Assembly: GCA_000717735.1 (NCBI GenBank)
Contig: JOBE01000003.1
Location: forward strand, 178,955-242,954
Reading direction: 5' to 3'
Source of the DNA: Streptomyces griseoluteus
GTDB taxonomy: Bacteria; Actinomycetota; Actinomycetes; Streptomycetales; Streptomycetaceae
DNA length: 64,000 nt
Shown: in pieces, positions 17,556 through 25,658 of the stretch
How positions within the stretch are numbered: the first letter of the stretch is position 1
How the letters are laid out: each line of letters opens with the position of its first letter
Position numbers and translations under genes: made by a program
Notes under the pieces: generated by a model
Told to the model about the DNA's origin: nothing
Database searches by the model: none
Seen by the model: only the letters and a program-made list of their open reading frames with translations

Positions 17556-18305
17556 ATGCACATCCTGGGGAACGGCTTCCTCGCCCGGAGCCTGCAGCCG
17601 TTAGCCGACCGCCATCCCGACACCGTCGTCCTCGCCGCGGGCGTCTCCTGGGCGAGCTGCGTCTCCGAGGAGGAGTTCGCCCGGGAACGCGCGATGCTCG
17701 CCGACACCGCCCGCCGCTGCGCCGACACCGGCCGGCGCCTCCTCTTCTTCTCCACCTCCTCCGCCGGTCTTTACGGTCCCCTCGACCGCCCGGCCCGCGA
17801 GGACGGTCCGGCCGTCCCCTCGACGGCCTACGGCGCCCACAAACTTGCCCAGGAGGAGCTGCTGCGGGCGAGCGGCGCCGACCACCTGATCCTGCGCCTG
17901 AGCCACCTCGTCGGCCCCGGCCAGCCCGAGCACCAGCTGCTGCCGACCCTGGTCCGGCACCTGCGCGAGGGCGCCGTCCAGGTGCACAGGGGCGCCACCC
18001 GGGACCTGATCGCGGTCGAGGACGTGATCAGGGTCATCGACCGGCTGCTCGGCCTCGGTCTGCGCTCCGGCACCGTCAACGTCGCCTCCGGCACGGCCGT
18101 CCCGGTCATGGAGATCGTCGACCACCTCCGGCTGCGCCTGAACGGGTCCGCGCGCGTCGACCAGGTGGACGCGGGACCGATCCACCCGCACACCGTCTCC
18201 GTCGCGAAGCTGCACCGGCTCCTTCCCGGGGCCGACACTCCGGGGGCAGGGCCGGACTACTTCCGCGGGGTCCTCGACGCGTACACGGCGACGGTCCCCG
18301 TCTGA
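17556..18305 (+). CDS. NDP-hexose 4-ketoreductase (UrdR/LanR type), contains TTA codon
   Basis: A 249-residue NAD-dependent epimerase/dehydratase-family protein beginning MHILGNGFLARSL (shortened Gly-rich loop). It contains FFSTSSAGLYG, AYGAHKLAQEELL (Tyr-x-x-x-Lys) and LRLSHLVGPGQ. It fits the short UrdR/LanR 4-ketoreductases that finish NDP-D-olivose. Codon 16 (17601-17603) is TTA, the rare leucine codon whose translation in Streptomyces depends on the bldA tRNA; I noticed no other in-frame TTA in this cluster. Glycosylation may therefore be developmentally gated at translation. Confidence 0.85.
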   Translation: MHILGNGFLARSLQPLADRHPDTVVLAAGVSWASCVSEEEFARERAMLADTARRCADTGRRLLFFSTSSAGLYGPLDRPAREDGPAVPSTAYGAHKLAQEELLRASGADHLILRLSHLVGPGQPEHQLLPTLVRHLREGAVQVHRGATRDLIAVEDVIRVIDRLLGLGLRSGTVNVASGTAVPVMEIVDHLRLRLNGSARVDQVDAGPIHPHTVSVAKLHRLLPGADTPGAGPDYFRGVLDAYTATVPV

Positions 18306-18406
18306 CCCGCGGGCCGCCGCACCCGCCGCGCCCGTCCCGCCCGTTCTTCAGGCACCGGTCCCACCCGTCCCGCCCGCCACCTCCCGAACCCCAGGAGAGA
18401 GCTCCC

Positions 18407-19858
18407 ATGCCGCACCGGACCATCCGGACCCTCGTCCGCACCGGGCTCAAGCCGCGCGAGGACAGGACGCTCGCCGACCGCCTCGCCGCCTCCGCCGCGG
18501 CCCCCGACGGCGCGCACCTGCGCACCGCGGACTTCACCGGCTGGCTGGCCGGCCGTGGCCGCGAGCACGCCTTCCGGGTCGACCGGATCCCCTTCGCGGC
18601 GCTCGACGGCTGGTCGTTCGAGGAGGGGACGGGCAATCTGCGGCACCGTACCGGCCGGTTCTTCAGCGTGGAGGGCCTGCATGTCACGGAGAAGGGCGAG
18701 CCGCACGGCGAAGGCCCCGCCGCCGAGTGGTTCCAGCCGACGATCCGCCAGCCCGAAGTCGGCCTCCTCGGCATCCTGGCCAAGGAGTTCGACGGCGTGC
18801 TGCACTTCCTCATGCAGGCGAAGATGGAGCCGGGCAACCCCAACCTGCTCCAGCTCTCGCCCACCGTGCAGGCCACCCGCAGCAACTACACCAAGGCCCA
18901 CCGGGGCGCCGCCGTCCGCCACATCGACCACTTCTTCGGCCCAGGACGGGGCAGGGTCCTCGTCGACAGCCTTCAGTCGGAGCACGGCTCCTGGTTCTTC
19001 CGGAAGTCCAACCGCAACATGGTGGTGGAGGCGCTCGGCGACGTGGAGCCGCACGAGGACTTCTGCTGGCTGACCCTGGGCCAGCTCCACGCCCTGCTGC
19101 ACCGCGACAACACCGTCAACATGGACTCGCGTACCGTCCTGGCCTGCCTGCCGCCGGCCACGTACCCCACCCTCTTCGGCGGCCCGGCCGCGCACGAGGC
19201 GTCCGCCCTGCTCGGCGACACCGAGCTGCTCTCCTGGCTCACCGGCGAGCGGACCCGGCACCACGTCCGCGCCGAGCCCGTCCCGCTCGCCGGGCTGCCC
19301 GGCTGGACGCTCCGCGACGACGCCATCGGCCACGACGAGGGCCGGTACTTCGAGGTCGTCGCCGTCGACGTACGGGCGGACAGCCGCGAGGTGTCCGGCT
19401 GGACACAGCCGCTGTTCGCCCCCGTCGGCCGGGGCGTCACGGCCTTCCTGACACGGGAGTTCGACGGGGTGCCGCACGTCCTCGTGCACGCGCGCGTGGA
19501 GGGCGGTTTCCTCGACACCGTGGAACTCGGTCCCACCGTCCAGTGCACCCCCGGCAACCACGCCCACCTGCCCCCGGAGCGCCAGCCCGCCTTCCTCGGC
19601 ACCGTGCTCGCGGCCGGCCCCGAGCGCATCCGGTACGAGGCCGTGCACGCCGAGGAGGGCGGCCGCTTCCACCACGCGGAGAGCCGCTACCTCGTCGTCG
19701 ACGCGGACGAGGAGACCGCGCCCGCCGACCCGCCCCCCGGCTACGCCTGGGCCACGCCCGCACAGCTCTCCACGCTGGTGCGGCACGGCCACTACCTGAA
19801 CGTCCAGGCCCGCACGCTGCTCGCCATCCTCAACGCGCTGCCCGGGCAGGCGCGATGA
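18407..19858 (+). CDS. NDP-hexose 2,3-dehydratase (UrdS/LanS type)
   Basis: A 483-residue protein of the hexose 2,3-dehydratase family, which removes the C-2 hydroxyl of NDP-4-keto-6-deoxyglucose. The internal duplication typical of the family is visible: EFDGVLHFLMQAKMEPGNPNLLQLSPTVQAT in the first half matches EFDGVPHVLVHARVEGGFLDTVELGPTVQCT in the second. Each half contains an R(F/Y)F-V-x-V strand (GRFFSVEGLHV; GRYFEVVAVDV). ATG at 18407 with CAGGAGAG. The stop overlaps the 3-ketoreductase start (ATGA). Presence of this gene means the sugar is a 2,6-dideoxyhexose. Confidence 0.94.
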   Translation: MPHRTIRTLVRTGLKPREDRTLADRLAASAAAPDGAHLRTADFTGWLAGRGREHAFRVDRIPFAALDGWSFEEGTGNLRHRTGRFFSVEGLHVTEKGEPHGEGPAAEWFQPTIRQPEVGLLGILAKEFDGVLHFLMQAKMEPGNPNLLQLSPTVQATRSNYTKAHRGAAVRHIDHFFGPGRGRVLVDSLQSEHGSWFFRKSNRNMVVEALGDVEPHEDFCWLTLGQLHALLHRDNTVNMDSRTVLACLPPATYPTLFGGPAAHEASALLGDTELLSWLTGERTRHHVRAEPVPLAGLPGWTLRDDAIGHDEGRYFEVVAVDVRADSREVSGWTQPLFAPVGRGVTAFLTREFDGVPHVLVHARVEGGFLDTVELGPTVQCTPGNHAHLPPERQPAFLGTVLAAGPERIRYEAVHAEEGGRFHHAESRYLVVDADEETAPADPPPGYAWATPAQLSTLVRHGHYLNVQARTLLAILNALPGQAR

Positions 19859-20874
19859 CGGCCGGTGCGACGGGCGTCGTACGGATCGGCGTGCTCGGCT
19901 GCGCGGACATCGCGCTCCGCCGCATGCTGCCCGCCTTCGCCGCCCACCCCGGCACCGTGGTCACGGCCGTCGCCAGCCGGGACGCGGACAAGGCCCGGCG
20001 CACCGCCGAGCGGTTCGGCGCCAGGCCCTTCACCGGTTACGCCGAACTCCTCGCCCACGAGCCCACCGACCCCACTGACCCCACCGACTCCGACGACGTC
20101 ATCGACGCCGTCTACATCCCGCTCCCCGCCGCCCTGCACACCGACTGGACCGAGGCCGCCCTCGCCGCCGGCAAGCACGTCCTCGTCGAGAAGCCCGCCG
20201 CTCCGGACGCGGCGACGGCGGCGCGGCTGTGCGACCTGGCCCGGGCGGCGGGCCTGGCCCTCGTCGAGAACGTGATGTTCGTCCACCACCCGCGCCACAC
20301 GGCGGTACGCAAGCTCGTCGCCGACGGCGCGATCGGCGAACTCCGTTCGATGCAGGCCGCGTTCACCATTCCCGCGCCCGCCGACGGAGACATCCGCTAC
20401 GCCCCGGAACTGGGCGGCGGCGCCCTCGCCGACATCGGCCTCTACCCGCTGCGCGCCGCGCTCCACCTCCTCGGCGACGGCCTGGAGACCGTCGGCGCCC
20501 ACCTCGCTGCGGGCCCCGGCCGGCGCGTCGAGACCACGGGTGCGGCCCTGCTGCGCACCCCGGACGACGTCGTCGCCCAGGTGGAGTTCGGGATGGCGCA
20601 CGCCTACCGCTCGGAGTACCGGCTGCGGGGCAGCGACGGCGAGATCCACGTCGACCGGGCCTTCACCCCGCCGGCCGACCAGGTCCCGGAGATCACCGTG
20701 CACCGGGGCGGCGGCGTCGAGCGGATCCGGCTCGACCCCTTCGACCAGGTCGCCGCGGCGGTCGACGCCTTCGTCACCGCCGTACGGGAACGGGCCGCGC
20801 CCGACCCGGCCGTCGTCCGGCAGGCGGCGCTGCTCGACGCGGTCCGCCGGGCCGCCGCCGGCCGGGGAGCATGA
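19855..20874 (+). CDS. NDP-hexose 3-ketoreductase (UrdT type, Gfo/Idh/MocA family)
   Basis: A 339-residue NAD(P)-dependent oxidoreductase. N-terminal Rossmann region VVRIGVLGCADIALRRMLPAF, conserved VLVEKPAA with the Lys typical of the family, and the MFVHHPRH and GGGALADIGLYPLRAA segments. It reduces the 3-keto group left by the 2,3-dehydratase to give the equatorial hydroxyl of D-olivose-type sugars. No 3-deoxygenation, 3-epimerase or amino/methyltransferase gene is seen in the window. ATG at 19855 overlaps the preceding stop. A Pro-Thr-Asp repeat (DPTDPTDSDD) interrupts the loop near residue 70. Confidence 0.92.
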   Translation: MTAGATGVVRIGVLGCADIALRRMLPAFAAHPGTVVTAVASRDADKARRTAERFGARPFTGYAELLAHEPTDPTDPTDSDDVIDAVYIPLPAALHTDWTEAALAAGKHVLVEKPAAPDAATAARLCDLARAAGLALVENVMFVHHPRHTAVRKLVADGAIGELRSMQAAFTIPAPADGDIRYAPELGGGALADIGLYPLRAALHLLGDGLETVGAHLAAGPGRRVETTGAALLRTPDDVVAQVEFGMAHAYRSEYRLRGSDGEIHVDRAFTPPADQVPEITVHRGGGVERIRLDPFDQVAAAVDAFVTAVRERAAPDPAVVRQAALLDAVRRAAAGRGA

Positions 20875-20942
20875 TCGGCCGCGGGCCGGGGCACGACACC
20901 GTGGACCGACCGGGTCAGCCCACACACCGAGGGGACCGCCAG

Positions 20943-21602
20943 ATGGCACCGCAGAACGACTACCCGCAGAACGACAACCCGCAGACCGTACGCGTCCAGA
21001 TCGTGGCCGACGTGATCTGCGCCCACTCCTACATCGGCTTCACCCGGCTCGGCCGGGCGGCCGGCCGGCTGCGCGAGGAGGGCGTCGACGTCCGGATCGA
21101 GGTCCTGCCCTTCGAGCTGGCGCCCGGAGCGCCGACCACAGGGCAGCCGCTCCTCGCCGTGCTGCGGCACGTCTTCGGCGAGCGGGCCGTCACGGACGCG
21201 CTCGCGCTCGCCGAGCGGGCCGTCGCCGACGGGCTGCGCTTCGACTACGAGAACGCCCTGGCCAGCGGCACCTTCGAGGCGCACAGGCTGATCCTGCTGG
21301 CCGGGCGGCAGGGCCTGGCGGAGCCGATGACGGAGCGGCTGTTCCGGGCGCACTTCACCGACGGGCTGCACATCGGCGACCCCGACGTCCTGGCCGCGCT
21401 CGCGGCCGAGGTGGGCGTGCGGACCGACGAGCAGGCGGCCCGTGACAGCGCGGGCGAGCTGAAGGAGCGGCTCGACCGGGTGCGCGGGCAGGGCGTGACC
21501 GGGGTGCCGGTGATCGTGGTCGACGGGGTGCCGCCGATGACCGGCGCGCAGCCGGAGGAGACCTTGTACCGCGCCCTGCGGACGGGTGTCCGCAGCGCCT
21601 GA
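20943..21602 (+). CDS. FrnE-like DsbA-fold protein with incomplete active site
   Basis: A 219-residue thioredoxin-fold protein of the DsbA/FrnE family seen in aromatic polyketide clusters. It contains IVADVICAHSYIGFTRLGRA near the N-terminus and GVTGVPVIVVDGV (cis-Pro loop) near the C-terminus. The CxxC pair is CAHS, so the second Cys is Ser and classical disulfide oxidation is unlikely; a ligand-binding or isomerase-like role is possible. I use the ATG at 20943 after GAGGGG. An ATG at 20871, overlapping the sugar reductase stop, would add 24 residues. Confidence 0.82.
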   Translation: MAPQNDYPQNDNPQTVRVQIVADVICAHSYIGFTRLGRAAGRLREEGVDVRIEVLPFELAPGAPTTGQPLLAVLRHVFGERAVTDALALAERAVADGLRFDYENALASGTFEAHRLILLAGRQGLAEPMTERLFRAHFTDGLHIGDPDVLAALAAEVGVRTDEQAARDSAGELKERLDRVRGQGVTGVPVIVVDGVPPMTGAQPEETLYRALRTGVRSA

Positions 21603-21613
21603 CCTCCGGCGGA

Positions 21614-21630
21614 GGAGGGCGCGGCCCTCC
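21614..21630. terminator. Short GC hairpin after the frnE-like gene
   Basis: GGAGGGC (21614-21620) pairs perfectly with GCCCTCC (21624-21630) around a 3-nt loop, 12 bp after the stop. No T-tract follows. It could end the sugar-gene transcript before the tetR promoter. Confidence 0.45.
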
Positions 21631-21726
21631 CGGGTCCCGCACGCTGCCGAGGGCCGTCCCGTATCTCCTGCGTACGCTGTCTCGTCTCTGATACGTTGTA
21701 CACAAGGCGTCGGAAGGAGCCCAGCG

Positions 21727-22464
21727 ATGCTTGCCCAGGAGGGAAAGCCCCCGAGCGGGGACGAGGACCGCGTCTCCCTGTGGGAGCGGCTCGACCGCCC
21801 CGCGCCCGCGCCCCGCGTGACGCTCACCCCCGAGCGCATCGCCACGGCCGCGGTCGGGATCGCCGACGCCGAGGGCATCGACGCCGTCACCATGCGACGC
21901 CTGGCCACCGAGCTGGGCGTCGCACCCATGGCCGCGTACCGCTACGTCTCCGGCAAGGACGAGCTCCTGGAGCTCATGGTCGACTTCGTCTACGCGGAGC
22001 TGAAGCTCCCGGACGGCGACGCCGACTGGCGGGAGGCCCTGCGGACGCTCGCCCTGCGCATCCGAGAGGTGCTGCTCACGCACCCCTGGGTGGCCCGGGT
22101 GAGCTGGGGCGCGCCGACCCCCCACCAGCTGGCCGTGCCGGAGAGCGCGCTCGCCGCGCTCGACGGCGTCGGTCTCGACGCCGACACGGCGATGGCGGTC
22201 TGCACCACCGTCACCGCGTACGTGCACGGCGCCGTCGACCTGGAGATCGGCCAGACGCGGATGCTGCGCGTACGGGGCTGGTCGAGCCGCGAGGAGGCCC
22301 GCTCGGGCCTCGCGTCCCAGATGGCCTGGCTCATGAACACCGGCCGCTATCCGAAGTACAACCGGTACATCGGCGAGGCCACCCGCAAGGACGACCTGCA
22401 GTGGCAGTTCGAGACCGGCCTGGACTGCGTCCTCGACGGCATCGCGGCGCGTCTGGGCGTCTGA
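21727..22464 (+). CDS. TetR-family transcriptional regulator
   Basis: A 245-residue TetR/AcrR regulator. The N-terminal helix-turn-helix (about 38-85) reads RIATAAVGIADAEGIDAVTMRRLATELGVAPMAAYRYVSGKDELL, followed by a TetR_C-type ligand-binding domain. It is the only regulator in the angucycline block within the window and follows the biosynthetic genes in the same direction. The leader contains GATACGTTGTACACAAGG around 21690-21707, with a partial TTGTAC/ACAA symmetry that could be promoter or operator. Control of the nearby exporter or of the small membrane protein downstream is inferred. Confidence 0.93.
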   Translation: MLAQEGKPPSGDEDRVSLWERLDRPAPAPRVTLTPERIATAAVGIADAEGIDAVTMRRLATELGVAPMAAYRYVSGKDELLELMVDFVYAELKLPDGDADWREALRTLALRIREVLLTHPWVARVSWGAPTPHQLAVPESALAALDGVGLDADTAMAVCTTVTAYVHGAVDLEIGQTRMLRVRGWSSREEARSGLASQMAWLMNTGRYPKYNRYIGEATRKDDLQWQFETGLDCVLDGIAARLGV

Positions 22465-22498
22465 CGCCCTCGGGCGTCGGGCACCGCATCGACCCACC

Positions 22499-22531
22499 GC
22501 GCCGGGGGGAGGTCACGCCCCTCCCCGGCGC
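22499..22531. terminator. Hairpin between tetR and the DUF6069-type gene
   Basis: GCGCCGGGG (22499-22507) pairs with CCCCGGCGC (22523-22531), and the inner GAGG/CCTC bases can extend the stem. There is no T-run. It is a possible terminator or attenuator, 35 bp after the tetR stop. Confidence 0.5.
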
Positions 22532-22553
22532 GACACGACATCCGGAGGGCCCC

Positions 22554-22991
22554 ATGGCCAGCACCAACCCCGCCGCCACCTCATCCGTCCACGGCCGACG
22601 CGGGCTGCCCGCCTGGCTGGCCGTGGTCTGCGCCGCCGTCATCGCCGCCGTCGTCAACGTGATCGTCCTCATCGTCGGCGACGCCGCGGGAGCCTCGCTG
22701 GTCCTGGAGCTCAACGGCAAGCCGGACGAGATCGGCGCGGCCGATGTCGTCATCATGTCCGTGCTCGCGCCGGCCATCGGCGTCGCCGCCTCCATTCTCA
22801 TCGCGCGGTGGAAGCCGGGCTTCCTGCGGGTGGCCCAGGTCCTGGCCGCCGTCACGACGCTGGTCAGCCTCGTCGGTCCGCTGACCCTGAAGACCGACGG
22901 CGGCACCGCGATCACCATCGCCGTGATGCACCTGCTGGTCGGCGGCATCACCATCGCCGCCCTCGAAGGAGTCCGCCGCGCGAAGGCGTGA
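22554..22991 (+). CDS. Small four-helix membrane protein (DUF6069-like)
   Basis: A 145-residue integral membrane protein with four clear hydrophobic segments: AWLAVVCAAVIAAVVNVIVLIVG, VVIMSVLAPAIGVAASILIA, VAQVLAAVTTLVSLVGPLTL and AITIAVMHLLVGGITIAALEG. The pattern resembles the DUF6069 family, whose function is unknown. ATG at 22554 after CGGAGGG. It follows the tetR gene, so it may be the regulator's target and is probably not biosynthetic. A very strong hairpin closes the unit right after its stop. Confidence 0.8.
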   Translation: MASTNPAATSSVHGRRGLPAWLAVVCAAVIAAVVNVIVLIVGDAAGASLVLELNGKPDEIGAADVVIMSVLAPAIGVAASILIARWKPGFLRVAQVLAAVTTLVSLVGPLTLKTDGGTAITIAVMHLLVGGITIAALEGVRRAKA

Positions 22992-23006
22992 CGTGACGCT
23001 GCCGAA

Positions 23007-23047
23007 GACGACGGCCCTTCCGGACCCGGTCCGGAAGGGCCGTCGTC
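23007..23047. terminator. Strong 19-bp perfect hairpin terminator
   Basis: The arm GACGACGGCCCTTCCGGAC (23007-23025) and its exact reverse complement (23029-23047) flank a 3-nt loop, 15 bp after the membrane protein stop. No T-tract is present, as usual for Streptomyces. It separates the TetR unit from the flavoprotein gene. Confidence 0.85.
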
Positions 23048-23117
23048 GTACCCGAACCGCGAAGCGCCCACTACCAACCCCCGCACCGTGAACCGCGAGA
23101 AGAGGACGGTCGACCGC

Positions 23118-24803
23118 ATGGCGAAGCAGGACGAGCAGGACCAGTGGGACGCCATCGTCGTCGGCAGCGGCATGGGAGGCCTGGTGTGCGCCGCCTACCT
23201 GGCCGCCGCCGGCCGCCGTGTGCTCGTCCTCGAACAGCACGACGTGGCCGGCGGCAACAGCCACGTCTTCCGCCGCCGCAGGGCCTACGAGTTCGACGTC
23301 GGCGTCCACTACCTGGGCGACTGCGGCCCGGACGGCGTACTGCCCGCGATCTTCTCCGGACTCGGCCTCGCCGGCCGCGTCACCTACCGCGAGATGGACC
23401 GGGACGGATTCGACCGGATCACCCTCCCGGGCCTCACCCTGGACGTCCCGGTCGGCTGGGAGCGGTACACGGAGCGGCTCACCCGGGCGTTCCCCGAGTA
23501 CGCGGACGGCATCACCCGGTTCACCGGCATCTGCGCCGACGTCGCGGCGGAGGCCCGCTTCCTGATGCTGTCGGACGGCGACCTGACCGGCACCGAACTG
23601 CTCGCCCGTACCGCGGTCACGGTCCGCTGGGGACGCCGTACCCTCGCCGAGCTCTTCGACCACTGCGGACTCCCGCCCCGCGTCCGCACCGTACTGGCCG
23701 CCCAGTCCCCCAACTACGGCATGGGACCGCACGAGGCCGTCGTCTCCCGGCACGCCGCCGTCACGGACCACTACCTCCGCGGCGCCTACTACCCCGAGGG
23801 CGGCGGCCAGGTCCTGCCGGCCGCGCTCGTCGAGGCCCTGGAGGCGCACGGCGGCGAACTGCGGACCAGGTGCCGGGTGGCGCGCATCCTCGTCGAGGAC
23901 GGCCGGGTCACCGGCGTGGGGACGACGGACGGCGCACTCCTCAGGGCCCCGCTGGTGGTGTCGAACGCGGACTACACCCGTACCGTCCTCGAACTCGTCG
24001 GCGAGGAGCACCTAGGCAGCCGCACCGCGGACAAGACCCGGCAGGCACGCATGGCGCTGCCGTTCGCCACGCTCTACCTGGGCCTCGACCGGGAACTGCC
24101 CGACCGCCCGAACGCCAACCTGTGGTGGTTCAGGGACGACGACATCGAGACCGCCTACCGGCGGCTCGCCGAGGAGCGCTCAGGACCGGTGCCCTTCCTC
24201 TTCGTCTCCTTCGCCTCCCTGAAGGACCCGGGCGCCCGCAACGTCTGCCCGCCCGGCCACAGCAACCTCCAGGTGATGACGCTGTGCCCGCCCGGTTACG
24301 GGTACTGGGGCGCGCACACCGGCCCGGCGGCCGGCGAGCGCTACCGGCGCAACCAGGGTTACCAGGAGCGCAAGGCCCAGCTCACCGAGTCCCTCCTGAG
24401 CGCCGCCGAGACCGCGCTCGGCCCGCTGCGCGACCACATCACGCACCTGGAGGCGGCGACGCCCCTCACCCACGAGAGGTACACCCTCGCCTCCGGCGGA
24501 ACCCCCTACGGGCTCGCCCGGTGGGGCACCGCGGGCAGCCGCCCCGACACCCGGAGCACCATCGAGGGCCTGCACGTCGTCGGCGCCAGCACCCGGTACG
24601 GCAGCGGCATCGCAGGCGCCGCCGTCAGCGGCATGGCCTGCGCCGCGCAGATCCTGGAACGCCGGCTGCTCCCCGAGGTCCACCGGGGCGCCGTCCTCGG
24701 CGACCCCGACCTGCTCCCGGACCGCGCCGCGGACTGGGACCCGCTGGCCGTCTCCCGCGGCGCCGGGCGGCGCACCGCCCGGGGCCTGGCCCGCATCGGC
24801 TGA
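23118..24803 (+). CDS. Phytoene desaturase/retinol saturase-like FAD oxidoreductase
   Basis: A 561-residue FAD flavoprotein. The N-terminal dinucleotide fold is DAIVVGSGMGGLVCAAYLAAAGRRVLVLEQHDVAGGNSHVFRR, the extended FAD motif of the CrtI/phytoene desaturase superfamily. The C-terminus IEGLHVVGASTRYGSGIAGAAVSGMACA is the matching FAD-binding end. Members desaturate or saturate isoprenoid and other hydrophobic substrates. No carotenoid genes are nearby, so the substrate is unknown. I take the ATG at 23118; the GTG at 23088 would add ten residues. Strong hairpins isolate it from the angucycline genes, so it may not belong to that cluster. Confidence 0.85.
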   Translation: MAKQDEQDQWDAIVVGSGMGGLVCAAYLAAAGRRVLVLEQHDVAGGNSHVFRRRRAYEFDVGVHYLGDCGPDGVLPAIFSGLGLAGRVTYREMDRDGFDRITLPGLTLDVPVGWERYTERLTRAFPEYADGITRFTGICADVAAEARFLMLSDGDLTGTELLARTAVTVRWGRRTLAELFDHCGLPPRVRTVLAAQSPNYGMGPHEAVVSRHAAVTDHYLRGAYYPEGGGQVLPAALVEALEAHGGELRTRCRVARILVEDGRVTGVGTTDGALLRAPLVVSNADYTRTVLELVGEEHLGSRTADKTRQARMALPFATLYLGLDRELPDRPNANLWWFRDDDIETAYRRLAEERSGPVPFLFVSFASLKDPGARNVCPPGHSNLQVMTLCPPGYGYWGAHTGPAAGERYRRNQGYQERKAQLTESLLSAAETALGPLRDHITHLEAATPLTHERYTLASGGTPYGLARWGTAGSRPDTRSTIEGLHVVGASTRYGSGIAGAAVSGMACAAQILERRLLPEVHRGAVLGDPDLLPDRAADWDPLAVSRGAGRRTARGLARIG

Positions 24804-24972
24804 CCTGGGAGATCGCGGGGCCGCTGGTCCGGACGGGTGGTGTTCATCGGAAGAACTGCGCGGCGGCGGCGACGTTCCCCGGAAATCGGAGGCGCATCCA
24901 CATCATGAGGAAGGTACGAAAAGCGCGCAATCCGAAATGAACCATCCGAGAACGTCACGAAAGTGAGGGGTC
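24804..24972. other. Intergenic region without a recognised gene
   Basis: The 169 bp between the flavoprotein and the exported-protein gene hold no convincing ORF. An AT-richer stretch at about 24895-24950 (AAGGTACGAAAAGCGCGCAATCCGAAATGAACC) and a GAAAGTGAGGGG ribosome-binding site at its right end suggest a promoter for the next gene. Confidence 0.5.
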
Positions 24973-25350
24973 ATGGCCACCGCCAAGGTCAAGCAGTTCT
25001 GGACCGCCTTCATCTCCGTCCTCTTCGCCCTGCTCGCCTCCGTCGGCCTCACGGGCACCGCCGCCGCGGCGAACCGGACCGCCGTGCAGCAGCCCGAGGA
25101 GCCGGCCGGTTCCGCCGCCGCCCCCGTCGCCCGGGAGCGCGCCGCCCTCGCCTCCGTACCGGCCCAGCGGACACACCGGTGGCCGCTCGCCGGGGACCGC
25201 TCCCTGCCGCCCACCATCAAGCAGCGCATCGCCGCCGAGGCCCACGGTTCCTCGCCCGCCGCCCGGCACCGCTCCAAGGCCGGTGTGACCACCGGCGCCG
25301 AGAGCGACGAGGCCGCACTCGTCGGGCCGGCGCTGGCCGCGGCGGCGTAG
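24973..25350 (+). CDS. Small exported protein (DUF6344-like)
   Basis: A 125-residue protein with a signal-peptide-like start (KVKQFWTAFISVLFALLASVGLTGTAAAA, probable cleavage after the AAA run near residue 33). A short mature region contains RSLPPTIKQRIAAEAHGSSPAARH, which I recognise as the DUF6344 type found in Streptomyces. The function is unknown. Codon use and GC look native. It is bounded by a repeat-rich 308-bp gap on the right. Secretion or membrane-anchored localisation is inferred from the N-terminus only. Confidence 0.75.
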   Translation: MATAKVKQFWTAFISVLFALLASVGLTGTAAAANRTAVQQPEEPAGSAAAPVARERAALASVPAQRTHRWPLAGDRSLPPTIKQRIAAEAHGSSPAARHRSKAGVTTGAESDEAALVGPALAAAA

Positions 25351-25413
25351 GGCGCGGGGAGACGACCACGCGTACGAGCTCCCCACGCTCCGGCAGAACC
25401 CACACAGCATTTC

Positions 25414-25640
25414 CCAGCAGGACCAGCAGTTCCCGGCTTCACCCGCATTTCCCAGCAGGACCAGCAGGACCAGCAGGACCAGCAGGACCAGCCTCACCCG
25501 CAGTACCCAGCTTCACCCGCAGTGCCAGCAAGACCCGCAGTACTCAGCAGGACCCAGCCTGACCAGAAGGACCAGCAAGAACCGCAGCACCAGCAGGACC
25601 CGGCCTCACCCGCAGTGCTCAGCAGGACCCGGCGCAAACC
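25414..25640. repeat. Degenerate CCAGCAGGA / CACCCGCAGT repeat tract
   Basis: The 308-bp gap between two genes (25351-25658) is mostly imperfect 9-bp repeats (ACCAGCAGG), with an uninterrupted run at about 25452-25491 and interspersed CTTCACCCGCAGT units. A 20-bp block TTTCCCAGCAGGACCAGCAG occurs twice. The opposite strand would read as Leu-Val-Leu-Leu repeats, which is a translation artefact. Nothing else is seen in the gap. Slippage-generated satellite DNA is the likely origin. Confidence 0.75.
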
Positions 25641-25658
25641 CAGCAGGACCCCGGTCGG

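Noticed and set aside
25414..25640. CRISPR array
   Set aside because: Repeats are 9-13 bp, imperfect and mostly adjacent, with no regular spacers and no cas genes.
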